A stretch of 64,000 nucleotides of DNA, taken from a candidate division KSB1 bacterium. Lineage in GTDB: Bacteria > Zhuqueibacterota > Zhuqueibacteria > Zhuqueibacterales > Zhuqueibacteraceae. Within the stretch, counting starts at the first letter, position 1, and every line of letters starts with the position of its first letter. The notes below the pieces were generated by a model. It was not told the DNA's origin and did not search any database. It saw nothing but the letters and a program-made list of their open reading frames with translations. Made by a program: the position numbers and the translations under genes. Of the stretch, positions 26,399-34,117 are shown piece by piece. Location of the stretch: the NCBI GenBank assembly GCA_034506175.1, contig JAPDQB010000001.1, positions 239,652 through 303,651 on the forward strand, read 5' to 3'.

Positions 26399-27790
26399 TT
26401 AAAGCAGCGTGCCGTGCAAAATCGCCATGGCGACGGTAAAGTAAATCACCAGTCCGGTCACATCGACCAAGGTTGCCACGAACGGCGCAGAAGATGCGGC
26501 TGGGTCGAAACCCAAACGCCGCATGATGAACGGCAGCATCGAACCGGTGAGCGATCCCCACGTGACGACGCCGATCAAACTCGCGGCCACGGTTACGGCC
26601 ACGAGCATGTAGTGTTGGCCATAAAGTGTAGCGTGGTGCGGCCACAAGATAATTCGCACGAAAGCAATGCTGCCGAGCACGGCGCCGAGCGCGAGGCCGC
26701 TGAAAAATTCGCGGCGCATCACCCGCCACCATTGGCGCAGCCGGATTTCTTCGAGCGCCATGGCGCGAATGATCAGCGACGCGGCCTGCGAGCCGGAATT
26801 GCCGCCGCTGCTGATGATGATGAGCGGAATGAACAGCGCCAACACCACGGCGCGGGCGATCTCGCGCTCGAAATAGCCCATCGCCGTCGCCGTCAACATT
26901 TCGCCGAGGAACAACAGCGTCAACCAACCGGCGCGCTTTTTCACCATGCGAAAAAAACCGATCTGCAAATAAGGCTCATCGAGCGCCTCGACGGCGGCCA
27001 TTTTTTGGATGTCTTCGGTCGCTTCTTTCTCGACCACGTCAATGATGTCGTCAACCGTGACGATGCCGATGAGCACGCCGTCGGAATCCGTGACCGGCAG
27101 GGCGACGCGATCATATTTTTGCATCAGCTTCGCCGCCTCCTCGCGGTCGGTGAAAGCCGAAAGCGCCACGAAGCGGCGATCCATGACCGTTGCCACTGCT
27201 TCCGAGGGGTCCGCGAGAATCAGCTTGCGCAGCCGCAGATCGTCAATGAGCTTGCCGTGATAATCGACGACGTAAATCATGTTGATGGTTTCGGCGTCTT
27301 TGCCGTGTTGGCGAATATGTTCCAAGGCGCGGCCGACGGTCCATTCCGGATGAATGGCGACATACTCCGGCGTCATCAAACGGCCGACGCTTTCTTCGGG
27401 ATAGCCGAGCAGTTGCCGGGTTTTGCTCAACTCTTCCGCCGAGAGCAAACCGAGCAGTTGCTGCGTCACCTGCGCCGGCAGCTCGCCAAAGAGCCTGGCG
27501 CGATCATCCGGCGCCGCTTCCTCGAGCACGTTGCGGACATTTTCAGTCGTCAGGCTTTGCAGCAGACGGCGTTGTTCCGGCATAGGCAGATAGGCAAAAA
27601 CTTCCGCGGCTCGGGCGCGCGGGAGAAGCCGAAACAGAATCGGCTGTTCCTCCTCCGGCAGGCTCATCAGCAGGTCCGCTGCTTCCGGAGCTTCCCATTC
27701 CGCGCTGCCGTCTTTCAAGCCGGCATAATCTTTTTTGCGGAGAAGCTCATCAATGTCGGGACCGAGCAGCTCTTTGAGCATTTTGCACAA
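26399..27790 (-). CDS. mgtE: Magnesium transporter MgtE
   Basis: 463 residues in the canonical order: N-terminal superhelical domain (about 1-135, with LPEEEQPILFRLLPRARAAE), paired CBS domains (about 140-265, with YPEESVGRLMTPEYV and IVTVDDIIDVVEKEATED), and five membrane helices with SSGGNSGSQAASLIIRAMA, the MgtE pore signature. It is a Mg2+-gated Mg2+ channel of the inner membrane. Start ATG at 27790 or 27781 (both in frame). It is a third Mg2+/divalent-cation transporter within 28 kb. Confidence 0.95.
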   Translation of the reverse strand: MCKMLKELLGPDIDELLRKKDYAGLKDGSAEWEAPEAADLLMSLPEEEQPILFRLLPRARAAEVFAYLPMPEQRRLLQSLTTENVRNVLEEAAPDDRARLFGELPAQVTQQLLGLLSAEELSKTRQLLGYPEESVGRLMTPEYVAIHPEWTVGRALEHIRQHGKDAETINMIYVVDYHGKLIDDLRLRKLILADPSEAVATVMDRRFVALSAFTDREEAAKLMQKYDRVALPVTDSDGVLIGIVTVDDIIDVVEKEATEDIQKMAAVEALDEPYLQIGFFRMVKKRAGWLTLLFLGEMLTATAMGYFEREIARAVVLALFIPLIIISSGGNSGSQAASLIIRAMALEEIRLRQWWRVMRREFFSGLALGAVLGSIAFVRIILWPHHATLYGQHYMLVAVTVAASLIGVVTWGSLTGSMLPFIMRRLGFDPAASSAPFVATLVDVTGLVIYFTVAMAILHGTLL

Positions 27791-27820
27791 TAATGTTAGG
27801 CCTCAGATAATTGGAGGGGA

Positions 27821-27891
27821 TGTCATTCCGGAGGAATCTTGTTTCAATTCAGCACCGTGCTTGATCGTAACAGGATGCTTCCAGCATGACA
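27821..27891. repeat. Hairpin repeat, TGTCATTCCGGAGGAATC family
   Basis: TGTCATTCCGGAGGAATCTT and AGGATGCTTCCAGCATGACA are imperfect inverted arms around an AGCACCGTGCTT loop. It lies between mgtE and the HtrA gene. Confidence 0.7.
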
Positions 27892-27954
27892 GGCTAGTAT
27901 CCACCAATAACTGAGAGATTATCAATAAATTTGGTTGCGATAAAGATTGTCGCG

Positions 27955-29475
27955 CTACGGCAACTGTATCGCGGCGTAGAACGTGTTCTCTCCCCGGCGC
28001 ATGAGCAGCGCGATGCTATCGCCGCTGCCGAGTCGCGCGATGATGCGATTGAATTCTCTCGTCGTTGATACGGCGACGCGATTGACTTCTTTGATCAAAT
28101 CGCCTTGCTGCACGCCGGCATCCTCCGCCGGACTTCCCGAAGCGACATCCGTCACCACGACGCCGCGCTCGTTTTTATAACCCAATTGTTGCGCGAGGTC
28201 CGGCGTCAAGTTTTGAATCGACAGGCCGAGTTTCTTGCTGGTTTGCTCGTCGGGTTGTTGCTGTCCCGGCTGCTCCTCGCGACCGCCACGCCCTCTCGGG
28301 CGCTCTCCCAAAACCACTTTCACCTGCATGTCGCGGCCATCTCGCAATAGAGATATTTTCACCGAAGTTCCCGGCGCCGTTTGTGCGACCATGTTGCGCA
28401 GCTCGGTGCTGTTTTTAACTTTCTCGCCATTGAACTCGGTAATGATGTCGCCGCGTTTGATGCCGCCTTTGTCCGCCGGCCCGTCCGGCGTCACGTCTCC
28501 CACCAGCGCGCCTTCCGCGCTCTTCAATTTCAGCGCCTTCGCCAAATTATCGTCAATATCCTGCGGCACGAGCGCGAGATAACCGCGCGTGATCTTGCCT
28601 TTCTTCATGAGCTGATCCATCACGTTTCTTGCCATGTTGATCGGAATGGCGAAGCCGATGCCGACATTGCCGCCGGAGGGGCTGCTGATGGCGGTATTGA
28701 TGCCGATCACGTTGCCATCCAAATCAGCCAAAGCTCCACCGCTGTTGCCGGGATTGATCGAGGCGTCGGTCTGAATGAAATCCTCGTAATCCGCCAATCC
28801 CACACTGGAACGGCCTTTGGCGCTAATGATGCCGGCGGTGACGGTGTGTAACAACTGGAAGGGGTTGCCAACGGCAATGACCCATTGCCCAACTTTGACG
28901 TTGTCGGAATTGCCCAGATTCACAGCGGGCAAATTTTTCGCCTCGATTTTGATCACCGCCACGTCGGTTTGCGGATCGGTGCCGATGACTCTGGCAGAAT
29001 ATTTCTTTTGATCGGACATGATCACGGTTAGTTTTTCCGCGCCATCGACCACGTGATTGTTCGTTAAAATATAGCCGTCACTGCTCACAATCACGCCCGA
29101 GCCCAAACCGCGCACCGTTTGCTTTTGGTCGCCTTGCGGAACTTGGCCGAAGAAGTGTTTGAAAAAATCATCGCCGAAGAAATCACGGAAGGGATCTTCC
29201 GGCGAGCCAAACGGGCTGGTGACTTTTACCTCCTGCTCGGAGAAGATCGGCACGACCGAAGGACTGACCTTGTCCGAGGCGCTCTCGAAAAGATCGCTTA
29301 ATTGATCCGCCAGCGCACGCGCTGAAGATGAAGTCGTACTCTTCGACACACTTTCCGACTTGTCTTGGCCAATAATGGCCGGCGTCCATTCCAAATTGGA
29401 GGCGACGATAAGTCCGCCGGCGAATCCGGCAATGAGCACGATAAGAATGAACAACGAACGTTTGGTTATTTTCAT
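27955..29475 (-). CDS. htrA: HtrA/Do-family periplasmic serine protease
   Basis: An N-terminal membrane anchor (about 7-25) is followed by a trypsin-like domain with His141 (TNNHVVDGA), Asp171 (DPQTDVAVIK) and Ser245 (NPGNSGGAL), then PDZ1 (about 285-375) and PDZ2 (about 405-500), with an Arg/Gly/Gln linker. 505 residues, the usual DegP/DegQ size. It degrades or chaperones misfolded envelope proteins. The start at 29475 is preferred: AAGGAG lies about 10 nt upstream, whereas the earlier in-frame ATG at 29499 precedes that site. A response-regulator gene lies upstream on the same strand, but a terminator separates them. Confidence 0.95.
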   Translation of the reverse strand: MKITKRSLFILIVLIAGFAGGLIVASNLEWTPAIIGQDKSESVSKSTTSSSARALADQLSDLFESASDKVSPSVVPIFSEQEVKVTSPFGSPEDPFRDFFGDDFFKHFFGQVPQGDQKQTVRGLGSGVIVSSDGYILTNNHVVDGAEKLTVIMSDQKKYSARVIGTDPQTDVAVIKIEAKNLPAVNLGNSDNVKVGQWVIAVGNPFQLLHTVTAGIISAKGRSSVGLADYEDFIQTDASINPGNSGGALADLDGNVIGINTAISSPSGGNVGIGFAIPINMARNVMDQLMKKGKITRGYLALVPQDIDDNLAKALKLKSAEGALVGDVTPDGPADKGGIKRGDIITEFNGEKVKNSTELRNMVAQTAPGTSVKISLLRDGRDMQVKVVLGERPRGRGGREEQPGQQQPDEQTSKKLGLSIQNLTPDLAQQLGYKNERGVVVTDVASGSPAEDAGVQQGDLIKEVNRVAVSTTREFNRIIARLGSGDSIALLMRRGENTFYAAIQLP

Positions 29476-29497
29476 GATGACTGTACTCCTTTCTAAC

Positions 29498-29534
29498 AAA
29501 AAGGGCGACGCTTGTCGATAGCCGTCGCCTTTTT
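29498..29534 (-). terminator. Rho-independent terminator after the response regulator gene
   Basis: On the minus strand, AAAAAGGCGACG and CGTCGCCCTTTTTG form a GC stem with a 12-nt loop and a T run, about 35 nt after the stop at 29569 and just before the HtrA start. Confidence 0.7.
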
Positions 29535-29568
29535 CAGCTTAACATCCTTGCATCTCCACCGAGCATCC

Positions 29569-29964
29569 TCATTCTGTTTCGAGCCGGGTTGGCGAGGAGC
29601 CGGTTCGTGGCCGGTTGGGAGCAAATCGCGCCAACGCCTCTTTCAATTCCGACAAATCCGGTGACTTGACGACGTATGCCGCCGCGCCCCAGCTTCTGAA
29701 ATCATCACCCCAAAGCTCGTAACCGGTATGAATGATAATCGGCAAAAAAGGTTGGCGCGACACAATCTCATCGAGCAGTTGCAAGCCGCCATAATCCGGC
29801 AATTTCAAATCCAACACCACGGCATCCACCTCTTCACGGGCCAATGTTTCCAAGGCTTGTGCTGCCGACTCGGCGGCGGCGATGTCGTAGCCAATCTGCT
29901 CCAATCGCACACGATATAATAGGCGAAGATTCTCCTCATCTTCGACCAAAAGCACACGCGCCAT
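29569..29964 (-). CDS. Single-domain response regulator (REC)
   Basis: 131 residues, a receiver domain only: acidic pair Glu8/Asp9, phospho-acceptor Asp52 (VVLDLKLPD), switch Thr in IIHTGY, and Lys in VVKSPDL. No output domain; the tail is Arg/Pro/Thr-rich. It would act by protein contact or in a phosphorelay. No kinase gene is adjacent, so its partner is not known. A terminator follows it. Confidence 0.9.
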   Translation of the reverse strand: MARVLLVEDEENLRLLYRVRLEQIGYDIAAAESAAQALETLAREEVDAVVLDLKLPDYGGLQLLDEIVSRQPFLPIIIHTGYELWGDDFRSWGAAAYVVKSPDLSELKEALARFAPNRPRTGSSPTRLETE

Positions 29965-30271
29965 TTGATGTTCTCCTATCTCATCAGATTACCTTTGTTT
30001 AATCTTGCATTCGAAGAAAGACTTTGATTTGAGCTTGAAAATACTGGCGGCGTTCGTGGCTTTCCAGCGTACTTGGCAAACGCCGGGAGCAGATTCAAAT
30101 CGCGCCACGTGGCATAAACAAAGGCGAGAGAAGCGGTTTTTCGCGCCGGTGCGAGGCGCGATCTGGCGGATTCTAACATAACGCTATCTTTAGCTTTCAA
30201 ATGTAAGCGTAAGGCAATCAACTCGGGTGACAACACGGTTGTCACCCGAACTGATGACCGCAACGCCGAAA
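29965..30271. other. Intergenic region with a perfect hairpin
   Basis: No gene is supported. At 30223-30249, TCGGGTGACAAC and GTTGTCACCCGA form a perfect 12-bp stem with a 3-nt loop, just past the stop of the peptidoglycan-binding gene. There is no T run on either side, so it may be a processing or repeat hairpin rather than a classic terminator. Confidence 0.5.
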
Positions 30272-30694
30272 TTAACGGTGATTAGACTGCGGCTGCTTCT
30301 GATGCGGCTCGGCTTTCTTCTCCATCGAATGCTCCGCCGGTTTGGCCTGAGGCATGGCATAAGCGACGCCCAATTTGTTCAACGTTTCTTCGTTGGGCTC
30401 GCCGGTCACTTTCAGCTTGTTGTCCTGCTGATAGCGCCGCAACGCGCGCTTGGTCGCTGTGTCGAGAATGCCGCTGGCCTTGCCTTTGTACACCTTGGCC
30501 GTGATCAAGGCATTTTGCAGCTTCATAATTTCATCCTTGCTGAGCTTGAGAGGCGCAGTTGTGGCCGTCATGGCCTTGGCCGGCGCCGACGCCTGCTGCT
30601 TCTCCATGGGCTTTGTGGCTTGTTGTGCAAGTCCCATAGCGGCAAAACTCAGCGTTAGAACCGCGGCAAATGCAATTGAGATGATGCGTTTCAT
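30272..30694 (-). CDS. Exported peptidoglycan-binding-domain protein
   Basis: Signal peptide about 1-23 (ends GLAQ). Then an Ala/Lys/Gln-rich linker and one PG_binding_1-type domain (about 50-108): KLQNALITAKVYKG...GILDTATKRALRRYQQ and LNKLGV. The C-terminal tail is Lys/Pro/His/Gln-rich and probably disordered. No catalytic domain. Predicted to sit in the periplasm attached to the cell wall. AGGAG lies upstream of the ATG. Confidence 0.85.
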   Translation of the reverse strand: MKRIISIAFAAVLTLSFAAMGLAQQATKPMEKQQASAPAKAMTATTAPLKLSKDEIMKLQNALITAKVYKGKASGILDTATKRALRRYQQDNKLKVTGEPNEETLNKLGVAYAMPQAKPAEHSMEKKAEPHQKQPQSNHR

Positions 30695-30817
30695 ACGGGA
30701 TTACTCCTGGTTAGAAAGTTAATTGTAACTGTTCGCTTGCTGCCGGAATCGTGCGTGATGTGGCCCGGGTTGATGCACCCGCGCGGCCGGAGTTCGCTCA
30801 TTGATTTCTTCGCAAGT

Positions 30818-31492
30818 TCAGCGCCCGAACGGAAAATGATACGCCAAGCCGAGGCCATAACTCAACAGCCCTTGATTGCCAAAGCCGGAATCAGAGCCGA
30901 ACTTATCATTGTCTTTCGCGAAAAGATAATGGTAACGCGCACCGCCGAAAATCGACAAATGATCGGTCGCCCGAAATTCAATGCCGGCATTTCCATTCAG
31001 GCCGAAGCTGGTCTTCTCGAATTTGTTGCCGTTCGACTGCTTCACGACATTGCCGGAAACGCCGTCATCAGTCAAACGGAACGGATAGAGGCCTATGCCC
31101 GCGCCGACGTAAGGCCGGAAGCGCGCCGTCGATTCCATCACGTTGGCGAAGTTGTACAAACCGGACAGCGTAATCTGATGAACGACGAAAGCGGGGGTCT
31201 TATTGGCTTCGTTTCTGAACTGCTTGTCGACATTCTGCCAGCTCAGCTCATACCCGGCTTGAATGCCAACGCTGCGGATCGGAAAATACTGCCAGGCGAT
31301 TCCGAAACTTGCGCCCGTTTGCAAAAAGTCCATGGACTTCACCGTATTGGAAAAATGACCGTTCACGGTGCTGAGGCCATTACCCCAGAGATCGAGATTG
31401 AATCGCTGCGGCTTCATCTCCCCGGCTTGCAGAACTGAAATGAACCCAAGCATTAAAACGGCGGCGGATAACGTGAGGATGTTCCTCTTCAT
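30818..31492 (-). CDS. Small outer-membrane beta-barrel protein (OmpW/OmpA-barrel-like)
   Basis: 224 residues with a signal peptide of about 22 (ends LQAGE). The mature chain consists of alternating amphipathic strands with Gly/aromatic turns (RPYVGAGIGLYPFR, FGLNGNAGIEF, SYGLGLAYHFPFGR), typical of an eight-stranded barrel. Consistent with an outer-membrane porin-like or structural protein. AAGGAGG precedes the ATG. Two copies of the palindrome CGTCCGGACG lie 46 and 110 bp upstream. Confidence 0.8.
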   Translation of the reverse strand: MKRNILTLSAAVLMLGFISVLQAGEMKPQRFNLDLWGNGLSTVNGHFSNTVKSMDFLQTGASFGIAWQYFPIRSVGIQAGYELSWQNVDKQFRNEANKTPAFVVHQITLSGLYNFANVMESTARFRPYVGAGIGLYPFRLTDDGVSGNVVKQSNGNKFEKTSFGLNGNAGIEFRATDHLSIFGGARYHYLFAKDNDKFGSDSGFGNQGLLSYGLGLAYHFPFGR

Positions 31493-31535
31493 GGTTTAAC
31501 CTCCTTGGTGGTTTAAAAAAGTAACTGCTCAGGTA

Positions 31536-31613
31536 ACCGTCCGGACGCTTTGTATCTTAAAGCATGCTCGCTGTACCTATTATCACATTATCGCACACCA
31601 GCGTCCGGACGGT
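31536..31613. promoter_or_regulatory. Paired palindromes CGTCCGGACG (possible operator) upstream of the barrel gene
   Basis: The 10-bp self-palindrome CGTCCGGACG occurs at 31538-31547 and 31602-31611, centres 64 bp apart (about six helical turns). The flanks make the pair a perfect 14-bp inverted repeat (ACCGTCCGGACGCT with AGCGTCCGGACGGT). It could be a looped operator for the barrel gene or a hairpin behind the response regulator gene. Confidence 0.45.
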
Positions 31614-31633
31614 GAAGCGTTACCAAAAACGAA

Positions 31634-32077
31634 TCATTCGGATGGCGGCACTACTTTTCGGACTTTTGCCAAAAGTTCATCGATGTCAAAGGGCTTGTCA
31701 AACATCGCCAACGCGCCAAAGCGCTCCGCCTGCGCGTGCGTCTCCGTGTCGCCGAAGGCCGTAATCAAAATGAAGGGCGTAAAATCGTCGTGCTTGCTGA
31801 GGCCTTCCAGAATTTCAAGCCCGCTAACCCCCGGCATTCGTATATCCGAGATAATCAGGTCGATCTCCTCGTGCTCTTCGTCGGGCAGAAAATAAGAGCC
31901 GAGATGTTCGAGTAGTTCCACGCCATTGCTGCACTCGGTGACTTCGTATCCGGCTTTACGAAGCACGCGAGCCAGAAGCGCGCGCATTTCATGATCATCC
32001 TCCGCTAACAAGACATGTGGCGCAGTCACGGCAACCGGTTTCTCTTTTTGCTTTTTTCGCTTGGAGTTGGCTTGCAT
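31634..32077 (-). CDS. Single-domain response regulator (REC)
   Basis: 147 residues: a basic N-terminal extension (about 1-20, Lys/Arg-rich) then a receiver domain with Glu26/Asp27/Asp28, phospho-acceptor Asp78 (LIISDIRMPG), Thr in LITAFGD and Lys in MFDKPF. No output domain. Its upstream region (towards 32200) carries a large palindrome and the NtrC-type pair is 2 kb away, but a partner is not proven. Confidence 0.9.
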   Translation of the reverse strand: MQANSKRKKQKEKPVAVTAPHVLLAEDDHEMRALLARVLRKAGYEVTECSNGVELLEHLGSYFLPDEEHEEIDLIISDIRMPGVSGLEILEGLSKHDDFTPFILITAFGDTETHAQAERFGALAMFDKPFDIDELLAKVRKVVPPSE

Positions 32078-32190
32078 TTGATTTTCCGTTCTTGATGTCG
32101 TTCGCAGGCGCTTTATCTACAGCCCATAGTAAAGCAAAGAGGATACCATGACCTTACATCAAGAAATCAACAAGTTATCCTGACGGGAGC

Positions 32191-32225
32191 TGAGGCATTT
32201 TGCCCCAAAGCGGCAAAATGCCTCA
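32191..32225. promoter_or_regulatory. Large palindrome, candidate enhancer (UAS) of a sigma-54 promoter
   Basis: TGAGGCATTTTGCC and GGCAAAATGCCTCA are perfect 14-bp inverted arms around a 7-nt centre. The size and symmetry are typical of binding sites for dimeric NtrC-family activators. It lies 84 bp upstream of a well-formed -24/-12 element. Confidence 0.6.
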
Positions 32226-32308
32226 AATGCGGAGAAATTGAAAGTAGATGGAAAGGTGATGTAAAAGGAATGGAACAAAATTTTCCAGAGCAGATTCGCT
32301 ATTGACAA

Positions 32309-32324
32309 TGGCTTTGGGCTTGCT
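32309..32324 (+). promoter_or_regulatory. Candidate sigma-54 (-24/-12) promoter
   Basis: TGGC, exactly 7 nt, then TTGCT matches the sigma-54 consensus TGGC-N7-TTGC. Predicted initiation is near 32335. The first transcribed bases can fold (TTGCTTAT with ATAAGCAA). The first gene downstream is the antitoxin at 32506, leaving a leader of about 170 nt that could also be a small RNA. Confidence 0.55.
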
Positions 32325-32505
32325 TATCTTTTTGAATAAGCAACGACGTTGAAAGATTTTCAAAAATTTTTGTTGCGAGGTTGTGAAAAAATGCTATTTT
32401 CTAAAATATGGAAGGGGGAGAAGAATACGCATAAATACAATGAATAGTCAAAAGCTCTACCAGTTGGAGAGGCCAATGAACAATCAAGCTTGGAGATAAA
32501 TACTG

Positions 32506-32742
32506 ATGCAAACCATGCGCATTGAACAACTTTACGAACAGCATATCAAACCGTTGCCATCTCACGAGCAACTCAAGCTGGTGGAACTGATTGCGCGTAA
32601 AATGGCGCGCAACAGGGATTCCGTTAAGCACCCCAAACGCAGCATTATGGAATTGCACGGCCTTGGCGCCGAGATTTGGGAAGGAATCGATGCACAGGAA
32701 TATGTTAATGAACTGCGCAAAGAATGGGATCATCGGCCATGA
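32506..32742 (+). CDS. Antitoxin of a VapBC-like pair
   Basis: 78 residues with the C-terminal block EIWEGIDAQEYVNELRKEW typical of small antitoxins that precede PIN toxins. The N-terminus is helical (LPSHEQLKLVELIARKMA). GGAG lies about 10 nt before the ATG. Its stop overlaps the toxin start as ATGA, so the two are translationally coupled. Confidence 0.8.
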   Translation: MQTMRIEQLYEQHIKPLPSHEQLKLVELIARKMARNRDSVKHPKRSIMELHGLGAEIWEGIDAQEYVNELRKEWDHRP

Positions 32743-33188
32743 TAAAACTTGATGATGCCTTGGCTGGTGTAAAAAATTTAGGATTGGACACGGCCCCGGT
32801 CATTTATTTTGTCGAAAATCATCCCAAATATGACGCGTTAGTCACGGAGATATTTCAACGCATCGACAATGACGCGCTGGTGGGCATTACTTCAATCGTT
32901 ACGTTTACCGAAGTATTAGTTCAACCGATCAGAAAAAGTGACACGAAGCTTCAGCAAGAGTATTCCGAGCTTTTGCTGCACAGCGCCAATTTTGAAACGA
33001 TGCCGATTGATGCCGATACGGCGAAACGTGCAGCCACTTTGCGTGCCCTTTATAATCTGCGTACTCCCGACGCTTTACAAATCGCAACAGCACTGGAGTT
33101 CAATTGCCAGGCGTTTCTAACCAACGATATACAACTGAAACGCGTGCTCGAGCTGCGCGTGCTCGTTCTGAACGAGCTTGAACTCTAA
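32739..33188 (+). CDS. PIN-domain toxin (VapC-like RNase)
   Basis: 149 residues from the ATG at 32739, chosen because it overlaps the antitoxin stop (ATGA). PIN-fold acidic residues are visible: LDTAPVIYFVE (Asp at strand 1), TFTEVL (Glu), LRTPDALQIATAL (Asp) and FLTND (Asp). A Mg2+-dependent ribonuclease that would be held inactive by the upstream protein. Confidence 0.88.
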   Translation: MIKLDDALAGVKNLGLDTAPVIYFVENHPKYDALVTEIFQRIDNDALVGITSIVTFTEVLVQPIRKSDTKLQQEYSELLLHSANFETMPIDADTAKRAATLRALYNLRTPDALQIATALEFNCQAFLTNDIQLKRVLELRVLVLNELEL

Positions 33189-33376
33189 ATTTCCCCGTCT
33201 TCCCCCACTTGCCCTTTCTCTGTTTTCTCTTTTTCTTTTTTGCTTTTCTCGGGCGGCGGCGTGTTGGTTTCACATCAAATAGACAACGTCACCATCCGCC
33301 AAAGTGAAAGGCAATCTCGCGACTAGACGGCTGCGCCCGTATGGGTTTCTGTTGTTGCCCCACGTGTTGAATAACC

Positions 33377-33730
33377 CTAGCGGCGCTCGCGAAACTTGTT
33401 GCGATCTACAACGATCAACGCCTTTTTGATGGAGTCTTGAGTGAAATGCGCGAAAACGGAGGTTAAAGTATGATGCACCGGATTAATCGTGTATGGCTCG
33501 ATTTTTAGTACAATGATTCCCAAATAATCACCGGGAGGATAAAGCAGAATGTTCGAGAAGTGCATGTCACGGGTTAAAAGGGCGCGGTTTTCCGAGACGG
33601 CTTGCGCCAACACAATATCATCCTCGGCGCCGGCCAAGCCGCGCTCTTCGACGGTTGCCATATCATGGCCGAATTGCTGGACAAAGTCCCACGTGACTTG
33701 CCAGACACATTCGTCAATGAAAATTCTCAC
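33377..33730 (-). CDS. DUF5615 PIN-like toxin
   Basis: 117 residues starting IFIDECV (the DUF5615 strand-1 Asp/Glu), with AEDDIVLAQAVSENRALLTRDMHF in the middle, as in the Mut7-C/DUF5615 family of PIN-like nucleases. Its start overlaps the stop of the DUF433 gene by 4 bp. Likely the toxin half of a pair. Confidence 0.85.
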   Translation of the reverse strand: MRIFIDECVWQVTWDFVQQFGHDMATVEERGLAGAEDDIVLAQAVSENRALLTRDMHFSNILLYPPGDYLGIIVLKIEPYTINPVHHTLTSVFAHFTQDSIKKALIVVDRNKFRERR

Positions 33731-33963
33731 GCGGCTTGCTCAAGTACGAAGTGCACTTCCTCGTTTTGGACGATTTGGCGGGCATAGGCGATGCAGGCTT
33801 TGATGTCTTCTTCAGAAAGCTGGGGGTAAAATTTGGTGCGAATTTCATCGAAAGAAATGCCCGCCTCCACTAATTCCAAAACCATGTAGACCGGGATGCG
33901 CGTACCCTTAACGCAAGGCTTGCCGCCAAGCACTTTGGGATTTACAACAATACGATTATTCAT
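33727..33963 (-). CDS. DUF433 antitoxin
   Basis: 78 residues with the DUF433 hallmark: NPKVLGGKPCVKGTRIPVY and an HTH-like region (SFDEIRTKFYPQLSEEDIKA). DUF433 proteins are usually the antitoxin for DUF5615 toxins, which is exactly the next gene (4-bp overlap). Confidence 0.88.
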   Translation of the reverse strand: MNNRIVVNPKVLGGKPCVKGTRIPVYMVLELVEAGISFDEIRTKFYPQLSEEDIKACIAYARQIVQNEEVHFVLEQAA

Positions 33964-34117
33964 CGCTCAACTTCTCCGTGCTTATTGATGTATTCATTTT
34001 AGCCAGAATCCATGAAAAAAGCAAATGTTTTCCCAAAAAGCAACAGCACACGCAAAGATGCTGAGACACAAAGTCATCGCCAAGCTTTTTAAAAAATACG
34101 CGCGGAGTTTTGCAGCC

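Noticed and set aside
29976..30263. 95-codon frame on the minus strand
   Set aside because: It crosses a perfect hairpin, has no start signal and no protein-like pattern.
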